Below are positions 18,768 through 27,876 of a DNA stretch of 64,000 nt, one piece after another (position 1 is the first letter of the stretch; each line of letters begins with the position of its first letter). The stretch is taken from positions 62,001 to 126,000 of the forward strand of contig JALGSU010000009.1 of the NCBI GenBank assembly GCA_029821735.1, written 5' to 3'. Source of the DNA: Candidatus Zipacnadia bacterium (lineage in GTDB: Bacteria; Armatimonadota; Zipacnadia; Zipacnadales; UBA5352). The notes under the pieces are model-generated. The model made no database searches. It had not been told where the DNA came from and saw only the letters and a program-made list of their open reading frames with translations. A program made the position numbers and the translations under genes.

Positions 18768-19313
18768 ATGCGCGCTTTGATCTCAGTATTGCTGGCGACG
18801 TCGATGGTTGGGTGTCTTGCGTCGGTCGCGGCAGCGGACCGGTTCACGGTGCTGCAGATAGGCGACATCAAGGGGGAGCATGACGAGGGTGACTTCGCTG
18901 GCTTGATGCCAGTGGCTGCTTTCGAGCACAACATCCCCGGTCTTCCAGAGCCCCCCCAGCTCTCGCCGGGGAGCAGCTTCGCGGGAACGCAGGCCACGTA
19001 CACGCCCCCTGAGAATCACGAGGGATCCGTCATCACGATGGAGGTCGACAAGTACGCGTGGATGCTGATGCGGGCAAGTGCGCGCGGCCGCGCCTTCCCA
19101 GTGATGAAGGTGTCTCTGTGTGACAGGGCGGGGCGTGAAACGGCGCGCTGGGCTCTGTTCACACTCAAGGATGTGCGGATCACCAGCATGACGCTCCTGG
19201 CGCCGGGCCACGGTGAGCGACCGGCGGGCGTTGCACTGGACACAGCGGTCGTCGTCATGGCTCTATCGTGGACGTCCATCGCCCAGAATTTCGAGGAGAT
19301 CAAAGTCACCTGA
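18768..19313 (+). CDS. Hcp-fold (T6SS tube-like) protein with signal peptide
   Basis: About 181 residues. ATG 18768 is preceded by GGAGG six bases upstream and followed by a clear signal peptide (ALISVLLATSMVGCLASVAAA). The mature part follows the Hcp pattern (PF05638): FTVLQIGDIKGEHDEGDF at the start, then VDKYAWMLMRASARGRAFPV and KVSLCDRAG, then LFTLKDVRITSMTL and a final ALSWTSIAQ strand. Hcp proteins form hexameric rings in type VI secretion and are normally cytoplasmic without signal peptides. No T6SS sheath, VgrG or baseplate gene is in the window. A secreted Hcp-like beta-barrel with a different task is therefore likely. The family match is by eye from motif order. Confidence 0.68.
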   Translation: MRALISVLLATSMVGCLASVAAADRFTVLQIGDIKGEHDEGDFAGLMPVAAFEHNIPGLPEPPQLSPGSSFAGTQATYTPPENHEGSVITMEVDKYAWMLMRASARGRAFPVMKVSLCDRAGRETARWALFTLKDVRITSMTLLAPGHGERPAGVALDTAVVVMALSWTSIAQNFEEIKVT

Positions 19314-19361
19314 CCTCCAAGCTGCGGGCATGAGGTCCGGGGAGAGAGATGCCGCCGGTCG

Positions 19362-20420
19362 TCACCAACCATACTCCTCGGTGGCGTTGATGAAGGCCGC
19401 GATGTTCTCCCACGGGTTAGCGGCTCCGTAGATGTCGTACGCCGGGCAGATCACTAGGCCCGCACGGCCCAGCGTCTCGATGCGCAGCTTCACCTCGCGC
19501 CGAATGTCTTCGGGAGACGCCAGCGGGAAGGTTGTCTGGTGCCCGACCGCGCCCCACAACGCCGGTCGCGGGCCGAACCGTCGGCGGATGCCGACCGCGT
19601 CCATGTGCTCCGGCTGAAGCGGGTTGATGGCGTCCACGCCGATCTCCACCAGATCAGCGATGATCGGCTCGTAGTAGCCATCGCTGTGGTACAGCACCCG
19701 CATGTCGGGGTTCACTGCGCGCGCGGCCTCGATGATGGCCTTCATGCGCGGCTTGAGGAACTCCCGCCAGTGATGCGGCCCCATCATCATGCTGCGCGGC
19801 ATCCCGATGTCATCACTGAGTGCCAGCACATCAGCGCCGGTGCGGGCCATCGCCTCCGCGGCGACGAGGGCCATCTCGGTCAGGCGGCCGAGGAGCAAGT
19901 GGGCCCATTCCGGCCGATGTATCATGTCCAGCAGGAAGCTCTCCAAGCCGCGCAACCGCCACGCCGCCTCGAACAGTTCCCCGCCCAGATGAGGCAAGTT
20001 GCCGCCGGCAGCCAGCCCGCTCGCGTGCAGTTCCGCCACCTGTCGGGTCAGCCCCTCGACATCGTCCGGCACATCGGCGTCAGGGAAAGTGAGGGCCCGC
20101 AGGTCATCCAGCGATCGTGCATGCGCCAGCGGGTTGCGCTGGTCCGGCGTCTCTGGGTGGTAGCCCCAGCGTTGGTAGGTGGTGGCCTGCTCGGTGGTGC
20201 CCAGCCGAGTGTCCAGCGGATACGGCTTGATGAGCCGGCGCAATTCCTCGACGGCCGGCCATGGCCCGAACCGGACAAACTGCACGTCGATGAGGTCGTC
20301 CCGATACTCGCCTGCCGGGGCCAGTTCCTTGATCTCGACCCGACCGAAGCCCAGCGCGCGCGGCACGCGGTCAGGCGTTCCGCCGTCAAGCGCCGTCAGG
20401 ACTCGCTCTCGCCCGTTCAT
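19362..20420 (-). CDS. Uroporphyrinogen-decarboxylase-like (URO-D superfamily) protein, copy 1
   Basis: About 352 residues from ATG 20420, with GGAGG five bases upstream. Features of the URO-D/methyltransferase barrel are ALDGGTPDRVP near the N-terminus, LSDDIGMPRSMMM, LYHSDGYYEPII, INPLQPEHMD and LWGAVGHQTTF. In true corrinoid methyltransferases (MtaA, CmuA) the HSCG-type motif supplies a zinc-binding Cys; here it reads HSDG, without Cys. True HemE function is unlikely because the conserved N-terminal RQAGR segment is missing. It is the last gene of a minus-strand set with glycan-acting genes. Such genes are abundant in Planctomycetes-like genomes, but their reaction is not established. Confidence 0.8.
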   Translation of the reverse strand: MNGRERVLTALDGGTPDRVPRALGFGRVEIKELAPAGEYRDDLIDVQFVRFGPWPAVEELRRLIKPYPLDTRLGTTEQATTYQRWGYHPETPDQRNPLAHARSLDDLRALTFPDADVPDDVEGLTRQVAELHASGLAAGGNLPHLGGELFEAAWRLRGLESFLLDMIHRPEWAHLLLGRLTEMALVAAEAMARTGADVLALSDDIGMPRSMMMGPHHWREFLKPRMKAIIEAARAVNPDMRVLYHSDGYYEPIIADLVEIGVDAINPLQPEHMDAVGIRRRFGPRPALWGAVGHQTTFPLASPEDIRREVKLRIETLGRAGLVICPAYDIYGAANPWENIAAFINATEEYGW

Positions 20421-20466
20421 GGCTGCCTCCACAAGTAGCTCTTCCTGCGCATTCCGCCGAACTGGC

Positions 20467-21999
20467 TTACACGTCCACCGGCAGCTCCGCATGCCCTGGC
20501 CCGATCGCCGGCAGTGGCGGCAGACTCTTCAGGGGACGATCCTCTGTATCGAAGTACATTGCATGCAGCCGCGCGTCACTCATGTTGAACTTCAGGCGCA
20601 CTTCCTGGCCCACGAGGCGGGCGAGGTCCGCGTTGTCCGTCCAGCGCACCGGGTGGTTCAGGGCGTTGCCCTTGACGACAGTCGAGTCGTCCGCCGTGAA
20701 ACCGTCGATGACACGCCAGTCACGCGCCAGCACCTCGACCTCAATCGAGCCGTCGCCCCACGTGGCGGCGTTGAGGAACAACTTCGGGTGCTCGACAACA
20801 AACGGCTTCGTGACCACGCGACTCGGGGACGGCGCGCCCGACTGTAAGCTCACGAACCGGTCTCGGGTGAACGTGCACAGCCCACCGCTGATGATGGAGT
20901 GCGGTCGACGTATGTCAGGCTCAGTGTGCTTATAGTTGCATGCCTGGTAGTAGAGATAGACCTGGTCGTCCACGACAACGGGATCGGGCTGATGTCCCAT
21001 GGTGATCTCGTGGTCGTAGTAATCATGCGGACCGCTCGGGAGGAATACCTCGCGGCGGCAGCACCGTGTGAAACTGATGCCGTCGCGGCTCGTGGTGAGC
21101 TGAATGTCAATGTTCTCGGCGCCCGGCGCCATGTGATAGATCCACAAATATCCGACATAGACGTCGGCGTAATTGTAGCAGGATAGACCGTAGAACTCGA
21201 TGTCGGCCGGGTCATCAGCATCCGGGATCATGATGACGCGGTGGTTCTCCCAATGCTTCAGGTCGGCGCTGTCGGCGTAACCCATGACGCGCATGCCACG
21301 GTCCGGTCGCGGCCAATCCTCGTCGCCCGGCTGTGCCACGAGACGTTCGCTCTCCTGCGGGTTGACTCGTCGGTAGACGACCCATCGGCGCTTGAGTGAG
21401 TCGTAGATCAGACTGATGAGCGAGTCATCTCCCCACCCACCCACGTCCGTGAGCGACTGCCAGAAGGGCTCGGGTTCGCGTCGCCAGTGGATGCCGTCAG
21501 CCGAGTAGCCGAGGTAGGGCCCGACCTTCTTCATGTCGAAGAACAGGCAGACGTATTTCTCACTCTCGTCCCGCGGGTCCGGATGCGGGATGACCGATCG
21601 AATGAACAGCTTCTTCCCCTGAACCTCATGTCGGGGCTCGATTCCTTCGCTGAGCATCACAACGTTGTGGTCCCTCCGACCGGCCAGTTCCACGACGCCG
21701 AGCAGCGGCTTCTCCCAGTGCACTCCGTCGGTCGACGTCGCGTACGCCGTGTAGCTGGCGTGCCCGTCGATGAGGCCACCCGGGTCGTCCAACGGGCCGG
21801 TGCGATACCACATCTTGAAGAGCTTCTCCTGTGGGTCGTACAGGGTGGCAATCGGCATGACGCACCGGCCTTCCCACCAGTGCTCGGGCCGCAGGATGGG
21901 GTTGAGCCGGTGCTTGGTGGGGGGGTGGATTTTCCGCGTGACGCTCGCGGTCATCTCGATGAGTTCGTCGTCCAGAAACAACTCGGTCTTCGATGGCAT
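20467..21999 (-). CDS. GH32/GH43-like five-bladed beta-propeller protein
   Basis: About 510 residues without a signal peptide. The N-terminal part has the motif RLNPILRPEHWWEG and then repeated YATSTDGVHWEKP-like segments (also YSADGIHWRRE and TTSRDGISFTR), the blade pattern of the GH32/43/62/68 beta-propeller superfamily. The C-terminal ~120 residues form a beta-sandwich as in GH32-like proteins. It probably acts on an oligosaccharide in the cytoplasm. The exact family and the catalytic carboxylates cannot be fixed by eye. An AAGGAG motif lies 12 bases upstream of the ATG. The next gene downstream begins 47 bases after its stop. Confidence 0.7.
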   Translation of the reverse strand: MPSKTELFLDDELIEMTASVTRKIHPPTKHRLNPILRPEHWWEGRCVMPIATLYDPQEKLFKMWYRTGPLDDPGGLIDGHASYTAYATSTDGVHWEKPLLGVVELAGRRDHNVVMLSEGIEPRHEVQGKKLFIRSVIPHPDPRDESEKYVCLFFDMKKVGPYLGYSADGIHWRREPEPFWQSLTDVGGWGDDSLISLIYDSLKRRWVVYRRVNPQESERLVAQPGDEDWPRPDRGMRVMGYADSADLKHWENHRVIMIPDADDPADIEFYGLSCYNYADVYVGYLWIYHMAPGAENIDIQLTTSRDGISFTRCCRREVFLPSGPHDYYDHEITMGHQPDPVVVDDQVYLYYQACNYKHTEPDIRRPHSIISGGLCTFTRDRFVSLQSGAPSPSRVVTKPFVVEHPKLFLNAATWGDGSIEVEVLARDWRVIDGFTADDSTVVKGNALNHPVRWTDNADLARLVGQEVRLKFNMSDARLHAMYFDTEDRPLKSLPPLPAIGPGHAELPVDV

Positions 22000-22056
22000 C
22001 GGCCAACCGTGCTCCTTCGAGGGCGAATTCCCGTTACTGGCACTGGTTCGAGCTCA

Positions 22057-23205
22057 TCAGCCTTCTTGCAGCCAGGTCTCATCAAAGACCGCGATATCGA
22101 GATCAGATGTCATCGGGCGAACGTCGCGGTAGTGGCTGATGCCCAGCAGGATCCGCCCATCGTCAAGCTGGACCAGCCCGTGATTGCTGAGCTGGTTCGA
22201 ACCGGATTCCTCGGCGATTACGCGGGGCTCTCCCCAAGTCCGTCCGCCATTTTCGGAGAGAGCCGCGACCAGTGGATGCCGGGGCCGCTGAGTGGTCGAG
22301 GGCACGTTGTTCCAGACCACCAGCAGGTTGCCGCTTTGCAGCCTGATCATGCGCGCCATGGACTCGGGCGCAGTCAGCGGCGAAGGTCCCGAAGGGCCCC
22401 ACGTCTCCCCACCGTCCTCCGAGATGGTCTGGTACAGGTAGGCCCCCTTGCTGCGAAACAAGCAGAAGAGCCGGCCGGGCTCAGTCTCCACGATCTGCGT
22501 CTCCATGACACCGCGCGGGGTGTCGACGGTGATCTCACTGCTGCGTCGCCAAGTCTGGCCGTCGTCATCTGAAAGCAGACAAGCTACGGTGTAGTGCTGG
22601 TGGCAGGTCGCGGGGTCGCAGCGTTCCGGGTCCAGGAACATGAACGCGGCCAGGACGCGACCGCTCTGCAGCTGGATCAGCCCGTCCACTGATCCGTAGA
22701 ACCCGCCACCGGGCAACTCTTTGCCGCCGGTGAACAGCCGGTAGGGCAACTCCTCGCCATGGTCGAACGACCTGCCACCGTCGGCTGAGCGACGGATGAG
22801 AATGTGGGTGCGCGCCTCGAAGTAGTTGCTGCCTGCTGTCGCGACCCGGCGCTCCTCATCGACCTCAATCAGATGCCGGACCTGCTCGACCAGCATCAAG
22901 GTTGGGCCGCCGTTCTTGAGGCGCAAGATCTGCGCGCTCATCGGCCCCGCGGGGTAATCTGCCATGTACACCTGCGGGTCTGACCAAGTCAAGCCTCGAT
23001 CCCTCGACGAGGAGTAGAGCGTGACGGAGTCGTCTGAGCATTCGTCGAAGTCGTAGGCCATCCAGCACAACAGTACTTCACCGTCAGCGAACTGGTAGAA
23101 CCCCGGCCCCTGGTGGTAATCCGCACCGGTGCCGCCGCGGATGAAGCAGAAATGCTCCAGTTCGCCGGGCGTGTAGGTCAGCGGTGCAACGCGCGCTATC
23201 TTCAT
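22057..23205 (-). CDS. BNR/Asp-box sialidase-like six-bladed propeller protein
   Basis: About 382 residues, no signal peptide. At least five Asp boxes (S-x-D-x-G-x-T-W or close) are visible: SRDRGLTW, SADGGRSF, SDDDGQTW, SEDGGETW and SENGGRTW. These mark a sialidase-like propeller (PF13088). The classical sialidase RIP arginine motif and the Tyr/Glu nucleophile pair are not evident, so calling it an exo-alpha-sialidase would be too specific. It lies in the same direction as the neighbouring propeller protein and the large heparinase-like gene upstream and is probably part of one operon. Confidence 0.78.
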   Translation of the reverse strand: MKIARVAPLTYTPGELEHFCFIRGGTGADYHQGPGFYQFADGEVLLCWMAYDFDECSDDSVTLYSSSRDRGLTWSDPQVYMADYPAGPMSAQILRLKNGGPTLMLVEQVRHLIEVDEERRVATAGSNYFEARTHILIRRSADGGRSFDHGEELPYRLFTGGKELPGGGFYGSVDGLIQLQSGRVLAAFMFLDPERCDPATCHQHYTVACLLSDDDGQTWRRSSEITVDTPRGVMETQIVETEPGRLFCLFRSKGAYLYQTISEDGGETWGPSGPSPLTAPESMARMIRLQSGNLLVVWNNVPSTTQRPRHPLVAALSENGGRTWGEPRVIAEESGSNQLSNHGLVQLDDGRILLGISHYRDVRPMTSDLDIAVFDETWLQEG

Positions 23206-23259
23206 CAGTGCTGTCCCTCTCAGTCGAGCGTCAGTTGCGCTCGCCGTCGGCCTCTCGTG

Positions 23260-26200
23260 TCACTGGACGCCCCGCGGGACTTCGAAGGCAGTGAGGACGC
23301 CGGTGTCTGCGGCCACCACAATCAGCGGTTCTGGAGTCGCGGTGACGGTCAAGGCGGTGGGTCGCCCCTCGATTGCGCCGCGTGCCACTATCTCACCTTC
23401 AGCCGACAGCACCAGAATCTCGCCGCCCTCCAGCGCCGCAACTACCAGCCACTGACCATCAACAATGGCCGAAGTCATCCGCCACACCGGACCGCCGACC
23501 GCCGTCGCCCAGTGTCTCGCTCCGGACCCGTCGAAGGCCGTGACGAACTCACTGGTCGATCCTGTGACTATCAAGGGCTTGCCGTCGCCGCCATTGATGA
23601 TCTCAGTACCGCGCACATCATCGCCGAGCTTGCGCTGGAAGAGGCGTCCGTCATCGTCCATCGTCGGAGCGATGACGTGCAGACTTGCTCGCCCGGTACC
23701 GAAGGCGATCTCGTCGCGGCCGTCACCGTTGACGTCCCCGATGGCCATCGAGCTGAGCGTCGAACCCCATCCGTCGCTCAGGACGCGCCGCATCCACACG
23801 TCCGCACCGTTCAGGAAGTAGAGAGCGTCGGTGCTCGACACCTCGGGGTTCCCGCCCGCGATCTCCCTCACCCCGTCGCCGTCCACGTCGTAGAGGCCGT
23901 GAATGCCGAAGAGCCCAGCGTATGACCAGAACAGCCACTGGCGCTCTCCATCAGGCGACAGACCGTGCAGGCGCTGGTCGCCGGTAGCGACGCAGACCGT
24001 CAAGCCATCACCCCGGTCCACCACGAACGTGTAGAGCGCCGGGTTACTGGGTATGTAGAGCGATGAGTTGACTGCCCGCTCGGCCTCGGGTTTGTAGGTC
24101 CATCTCACAGTGCCATCGGCGCTTCGGCATTCGAGAGTGCTATCGGCGCGAGCTATCATGGTCTCATATGCACCGTCGCCGTCAATGTCCGCGACGCACA
24201 CATCATGCACCGGCACGCCGGCCTCGATGCGACCGACCTCTGCCCCATCCGGGGCGACGAATGCCACGTGCCCGGCCGCGCTGGGAACTGCCACCACGCC
24301 AAGGTCCGCCGGCAGCGCAAGCCTGTCAGGTGGCCGGACTTCCGCGCCCGGGTTGCCCGCGAAAGCGCGCAGATATGCGACCTTGCCGCCCGCATCGTAC
24401 TCCCAAGCGGCCTTCAGCGCTTCCCCGCCGCCAGTCATTGTCTCCTGACCTTCGGGCACATCGAACTGCGCTGACGCAAGTTGGGCTACGAGAGCAGCAC
24501 GGGCGGCCTCGGGCAGCGCAGCAGTGACGCAGGCGCCCTCTCCCCCGACAACCACGCCGTCTGACAGCCGAACAGTGACGGTGACGGGCGCATCGGCGGA
24601 CAGCACAATCGTGGCACCGATCTCCGCGCGGCGTCCACCGGCGACGCTGAGCGTGTCCGCGGTGAGGTGGAACGCATCGGCATCGATCTTCAGCGTGTCC
24701 AAGGTGAACGGCTCGGTAGGTGCTCCGACACAAGCGCCATAGTCTGCGCCGATGATGCGCACGACGCCCGCCCCAAGTGGGTGCATGCGGTACTGCGGCT
24801 CGGCCACGTTGCCGGTCTCATGCGCGAGCGAGTAAAGGAAGTCGCTCTGCCCGGCACTCAGTTGACTGCTGATCGACTGCGTCACCATGTTCGGCGCCGG
24901 ATCCGCGTAGGGGTAGTAGCGGGCTCCCCTGCCATATCGGAGATACTCAAGCCGCTTGTGGGCGACACGCTGGCCTGGCGTCTGCATGTGGAAGTATGTC
25001 TCGTTCTCAGCGGAGCGGCCGTCGGCACGGGGCCACTGCGCCACGGTCAGCGTGTCGCTGGCCATGCTCGGCTCGCCAAGTGTCTTCCAGTGGCCCGTGA
25101 ACGTGAACGTGCCCGCCTCTCGCGCCCTCAGACCATCGATGACCACGAAGTAGCGCCCGGGTACGAGCAGCACTGAACGCGTCCAGTCTGAGTCGGCAAA
25201 GTCGTTCAGCCGCGTCTGGCTGAGCATGACCGGACCAAGGTCGTCCGCGTGCAGGCGCTCGGCGAAGTAGGGAATGTCGCTGGAGACGCCGTCGCGAACT
25301 ACGTTGACCCCGTTGTGCCAGGCGATGGTGCTCGAGAACAGGCCGTCGTAACTGACCAAATACTCTCGGTTGTTGCGGGAGTACAGGTGAATGGTGTTGG
25401 TGTCATCGTAGTCGTGGCTGGCGCCGACCATCCCGTCCAGCAGCAGAAACTCGTCCTTTGCAGCCAGGCCCGTGCGGAACGCTATCTTGTCGAAGGCCTG
25501 CTCGTATTCGATGTTGGGCGGGTTGAAGAAGCTCACTTCGGGGAGATCCCGCCAGCCCTGCCAGAAGCCCCGGTCGTACGGCACCACGCAGACGCCGACC
25601 GTATCGTCGGGCTGCTCCGGCTGCACATCACCGGCGAAGGTTCGCAGCACTTCATCGCTGCTGGCCATGGGCTCGTCGGCCCGCTGCTCACCTGGCCAGA
25701 GGTAGCGACCATCGCGGTAGTAGTGGGCACATTTGGCCAGGAGCGTGAGCGGACTCGAGCCATACTGGGCATCGCCGATGGTGGGAAGCATCCCGTTGTT
25801 GTAGACAGTCTGCAGGGCACGCTCGGCAGCTCCTCGTGCCGCCCCGCTCTCGAAGAACCCGAGTTCCCCCGACGCCAGGGCATATATGGCTTTGTCCTCG
25901 AGCGTTGCCTCCCACTGGTGCATTGACGAGTCGCACATGGGCTTGGACCAGTCGTCCTGCATGGCGAAGTAGTCTGAGATGCGGCTCAGATACACGTCCA
26001 TCTCAGGCATCGCGTACCCGTGTCTGAAGTAGCGCCCCATGAAGAACGTCCCGATCCCCGGCCGCGTCCCGTGGTTCTGGTGCGGCATGCCCCATGCCCA
26101 TCGCTGGATGTGCAGAGCCCCGAAGCACTCGCGCGAACGCACTTGGGTCAGGAACCAATTGGTGATGGCCAGTCGCTCCTCGTCAGAGAAGACCGGGTGC

Positions 26201-27621
26201 TCCTCCACCAGATCCCATATCTCCATCCAGCCCGGCACGTACAGGTGCCCCTGGAGCCCCTTGTCAATCCACCGCAGCATCTGCTCGCGGTAGCGCTCAG
26301 CCCACGAGTCGTCACCGGTCAGCAGGTAGACCATCCCCGAGTGCCGGGGGTCGTCGCGCGAACCGTAGTTGCCAAGCGCAAAATGCTGCGGCCAGCCCGC
26401 GGGAATGATCAGCCTCTCGCCGTAGTCCCATTCGGCAAGGCGCATGTGGGCCTCGCTGGCAGCGACTTCGTAGAGCCGCCCTATCACGCCATCGCCAGGG
26501 ATGCTCGCGACGAACTCCCTGGTCGCTCGGGCGAGGCCCTCGTCATCACTGGCGCCAATTACCACGACGTTCTGGCCGCTCCCGTAGGGATCGTGAATGG
26601 TCTGCAAGCAATATCCGCCCGGGCCGGGGAAGGCTCGGTCCACGACGGTGTACCAGTGGTAGTACAGCCGCTCAATGGTGGCGTTGTCCGCGAAGTTGCC
26701 CAACACGATGAGCGGGCGGTTACTTGACAGCATCTCATCTGGGTCACGTTCCGCGACGACCTCAACCGCGGCCCCGGTTCGCTGACGGATTCCCTCGGCG
26801 ATCTGCGCGCCCATCTCGCGGTGCGTATCTGACGCGCCCACCACGATCAGTGCGTCCCGCAGATCCGTCTCGAGTGACAGGTCCTTGAGTTGCTCGATCA
26901 TCGCCACGCTGCTGCTGGTGACCTGCCAGAAGGCCAAGTCGCCGATCGTCAGTTGAGCGCCAGCGGCCCGCAGGCCGATCAGCCCGCCCCCAAGAGGCGT
27001 TTCGTCGCTGCCGGGCGCGGGATAATCGTTCCAGTCCAGAGCCAGCCGGTCATCTACGAAGACGCGAATGCGCTCACCGGACTTGAGTATCGCGATCGAG
27101 TACTCGGTGCTGGCGCCGAGGCGTGTATTCCGGTCCACCATCCGCCCCCCGGGGTTCTCATACAGTCGCATCCCGGTGCGACCGAGCGTCATCGCGTAGC
27201 AGTTCAGATCGCCGAAGTCAGTTGGCGGGTCGGCCAGCAGGTCGCCGCCATCGGGGCGAGCCGCGCAGAACGCTATGCCCACCTCACCGCCCTCAGCGTG
27301 CCCGGCCACGGTGGCGGTGAGGGTTATTAGGAAGGCGCCCTCCACGGGCTCGCGGTACCAAGCCATTGCGGGCTCACCAGCGGGCACGGTGAGCCGACCG
27401 CCCTCAGCGATTGCCTGCGTTGCGCCCGACACCGCCCAGGCGTCGAGACCGTCCACAAGGACATCTGCGGCGACAGGCTCAACTTCCACAATCTGGGTGT
27501 CGAAACGGAGTGTTTCCGCGCGCGCCGGACCCATCGCGAAGCTCGATGCGAACAGCAATGCGAGGACTGCAACGGGGGCGGTCTGCTCGAGCCAGCCGAT
27601 CAACATCGACGTCGTATTCAT
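23260..27621 (-). CDS. Giant secreted heparinase II/III-like protein with C-terminal FG-GAP propeller
   Basis: About 1453 residues from ATG 27621 (CAGGTG upstream; GTG 27630 is an alternative). After a signal peptide (residues about 1-36) come: a LamG-like beta-sandwich (about 40-215) with VFVDDRLALDW; an alpha/beta domain (about 220-385) like the non-catalytic N-terminal domain of GH67/DUF4838 proteins; an alpha-toroid region (about 390-650) with HQNHGTRPGIGTFFMGRY; beta-sandwich lyase domains (about 650-1010); and a C-terminal seven-bladed-type propeller with repeated DIDGDGAYE, DVDGDGVRE and DVNGDGRDE Ca-binding loops. The toroid plus sandwich order fits the heparinase II/III-type polysaccharide lyase fold. 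The substrate is unknown. It heads the minus-strand operon running to 19362. Confidence 0.75.
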   Translation of the reverse strand: MNTTSMLIGWLEQTAPVAVLALLFASSFAMGPARAETLRFDTQIVEVEPVAADVLVDGLDAWAVSGATQAIAEGGRLTVPAGEPAMAWYREPVEGAFLITLTATVAGHAEGGEVGIAFCAARPDGGDLLADPPTDFGDLNCYAMTLGRTGMRLYENPGGRMVDRNTRLGASTEYSIAILKSGERIRVFVDDRLALDWNDYPAPGSDETPLGGGLIGLRAAGAQLTIGDLAFWQVTSSSVAMIEQLKDLSLETDLRDALIVVGASDTHREMGAQIAEGIRQRTGAAVEVVAERDPDEMLSSNRPLIVLGNFADNATIERLYYHWYTVVDRAFPGPGGYCLQTIHDPYGSGQNVVVIGASDDEGLARATREFVASIPGDGVIGRLYEVAASEAHMRLAEWDYGERLIIPAGWPQHFALGNYGSRDDPRHSGMVYLLTGDDSWAERYREQMLRWIDKGLQGHLYVPGWMEIWDLVEEHPVFSDEERLAITNWFLTQVRSRECFGALHIQRWAWGMPHQNHGTRPGIGTFFMGRYFRHGYAMPEMDVYLSRISDYFAMQDDWSKPMCDSSMHQWEATLEDKAIYALASGELGFFESGAARGAAERALQTVYNNGMLPTIGDAQYGSSPLTLLAKCAHYYRDGRYLWPGEQRADEPMASSDEVLRTFAGDVQPEQPDDTVGVCVVPYDRGFWQGWRDLPEVSFFNPPNIEYEQAFDKIAFRTGLAAKDEFLLLDGMVGASHDYDDTNTIHLYSRNNREYLVSYDGLFSSTIAWHNGVNVVRDGVSSDIPYFAERLHADDLGPVMLSQTRLNDFADSDWTRSVLLVPGRYFVVIDGLRAREAGTFTFTGHWKTLGEPSMASDTLTVAQWPRADGRSAENETYFHMQTPGQRVAHKRLEYLRYGRGARYYPYADPAPNMVTQSISSQLSAGQSDFLYSLAHETGNVAEPQYRMHPLGAGVVRIIGADYGACVGAPTEPFTLDTLKIDADAFHLTADTLSVAGGRRAEIGATIVLSADAPVTVTVRLSDGVVVGGEGACVTAALPEAARAALVAQLASAQFDVPEGQETMTGGGEALKAAWEYDAGGKVAYLRAFAGNPGAEVRPPDRLALPADLGVVAVPSAAGHVAFVAPDGAEVGRIEAGVPVHDVCVADIDGDGAYETMIARADSTLECRSADGTVRWTYKPEAERAVNSSLYIPSNPALYTFVVDRGDGLTVCVATGDQRLHGLSPDGERQWLFWSYAGLFGIHGLYDVDGDGVREIAGGNPEVSSTDALYFLNGADVWMRRVLSDGWGSTLSSMAIGDVNGDGRDEIAFGTGRASLHVIAPTMDDDGRLFQRKLGDDVRGTEIINGGDGKPLIVTGSTSEFVTAFDGSGARHWATAVGGPVWRMTSAIVDGQWLVVAALEGGEILVLSAEGEIVARGAIEGRPTALTVTATPEPLIVVAADTGVLTAFEVPRGVQ

Positions 27622-27876
27622 CAAGGGCACCTGCCGGGCGCGTCGGGATCAAGAGATTGGTTGATGAGAGAGGTTTCGCGGAGTACGCCGCTATTCCTGC
27701 GAACGAGCGTGCGCGCGCATCGCGGTCCGAGATCACTTGGCTTCAGAGAAAGGAAGGCAGGAGACTGGAGGGCGGCACAGAATCTTAATGTTAAGCGGGC
27801 GGTCACTCGGTCCGCGAGTGAACAGCGCGAGGCTGGCCTGGGTCAACCGACTCAAGGTCAGCGGAGGTGGGAGTTC
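27622..27876. promoter_or_regulatory. Divergent intergenic region with two inverted repeats
   Basis: This stretch separates the divergent heparinase-like and CARDB-like genes. CTTAA-TG-TTAAG is a near-palindrome at 27784-27795. At 27803-27821 two seven-base arms, TCACTCG and CGAGTGA, flank GTCCG. Both lie upstream of the CARDB-like gene and could be operator sites or a leader hairpin. No clear promoter hexamers were identified. Confidence 0.4.

Noticed and set aside
18768..19313. A type VI secretion locus
   Set aside because: Only an Hcp-like protein with a signal peptide is present; no sheath, baseplate, VgrG or ATPase gene is seen.
22057..23205. Calling the BNR protein a true sialidase
   Set aside because: Asp boxes show the propeller fold, but the sialidase RIP arginine motif and nucleophile pair were not found.
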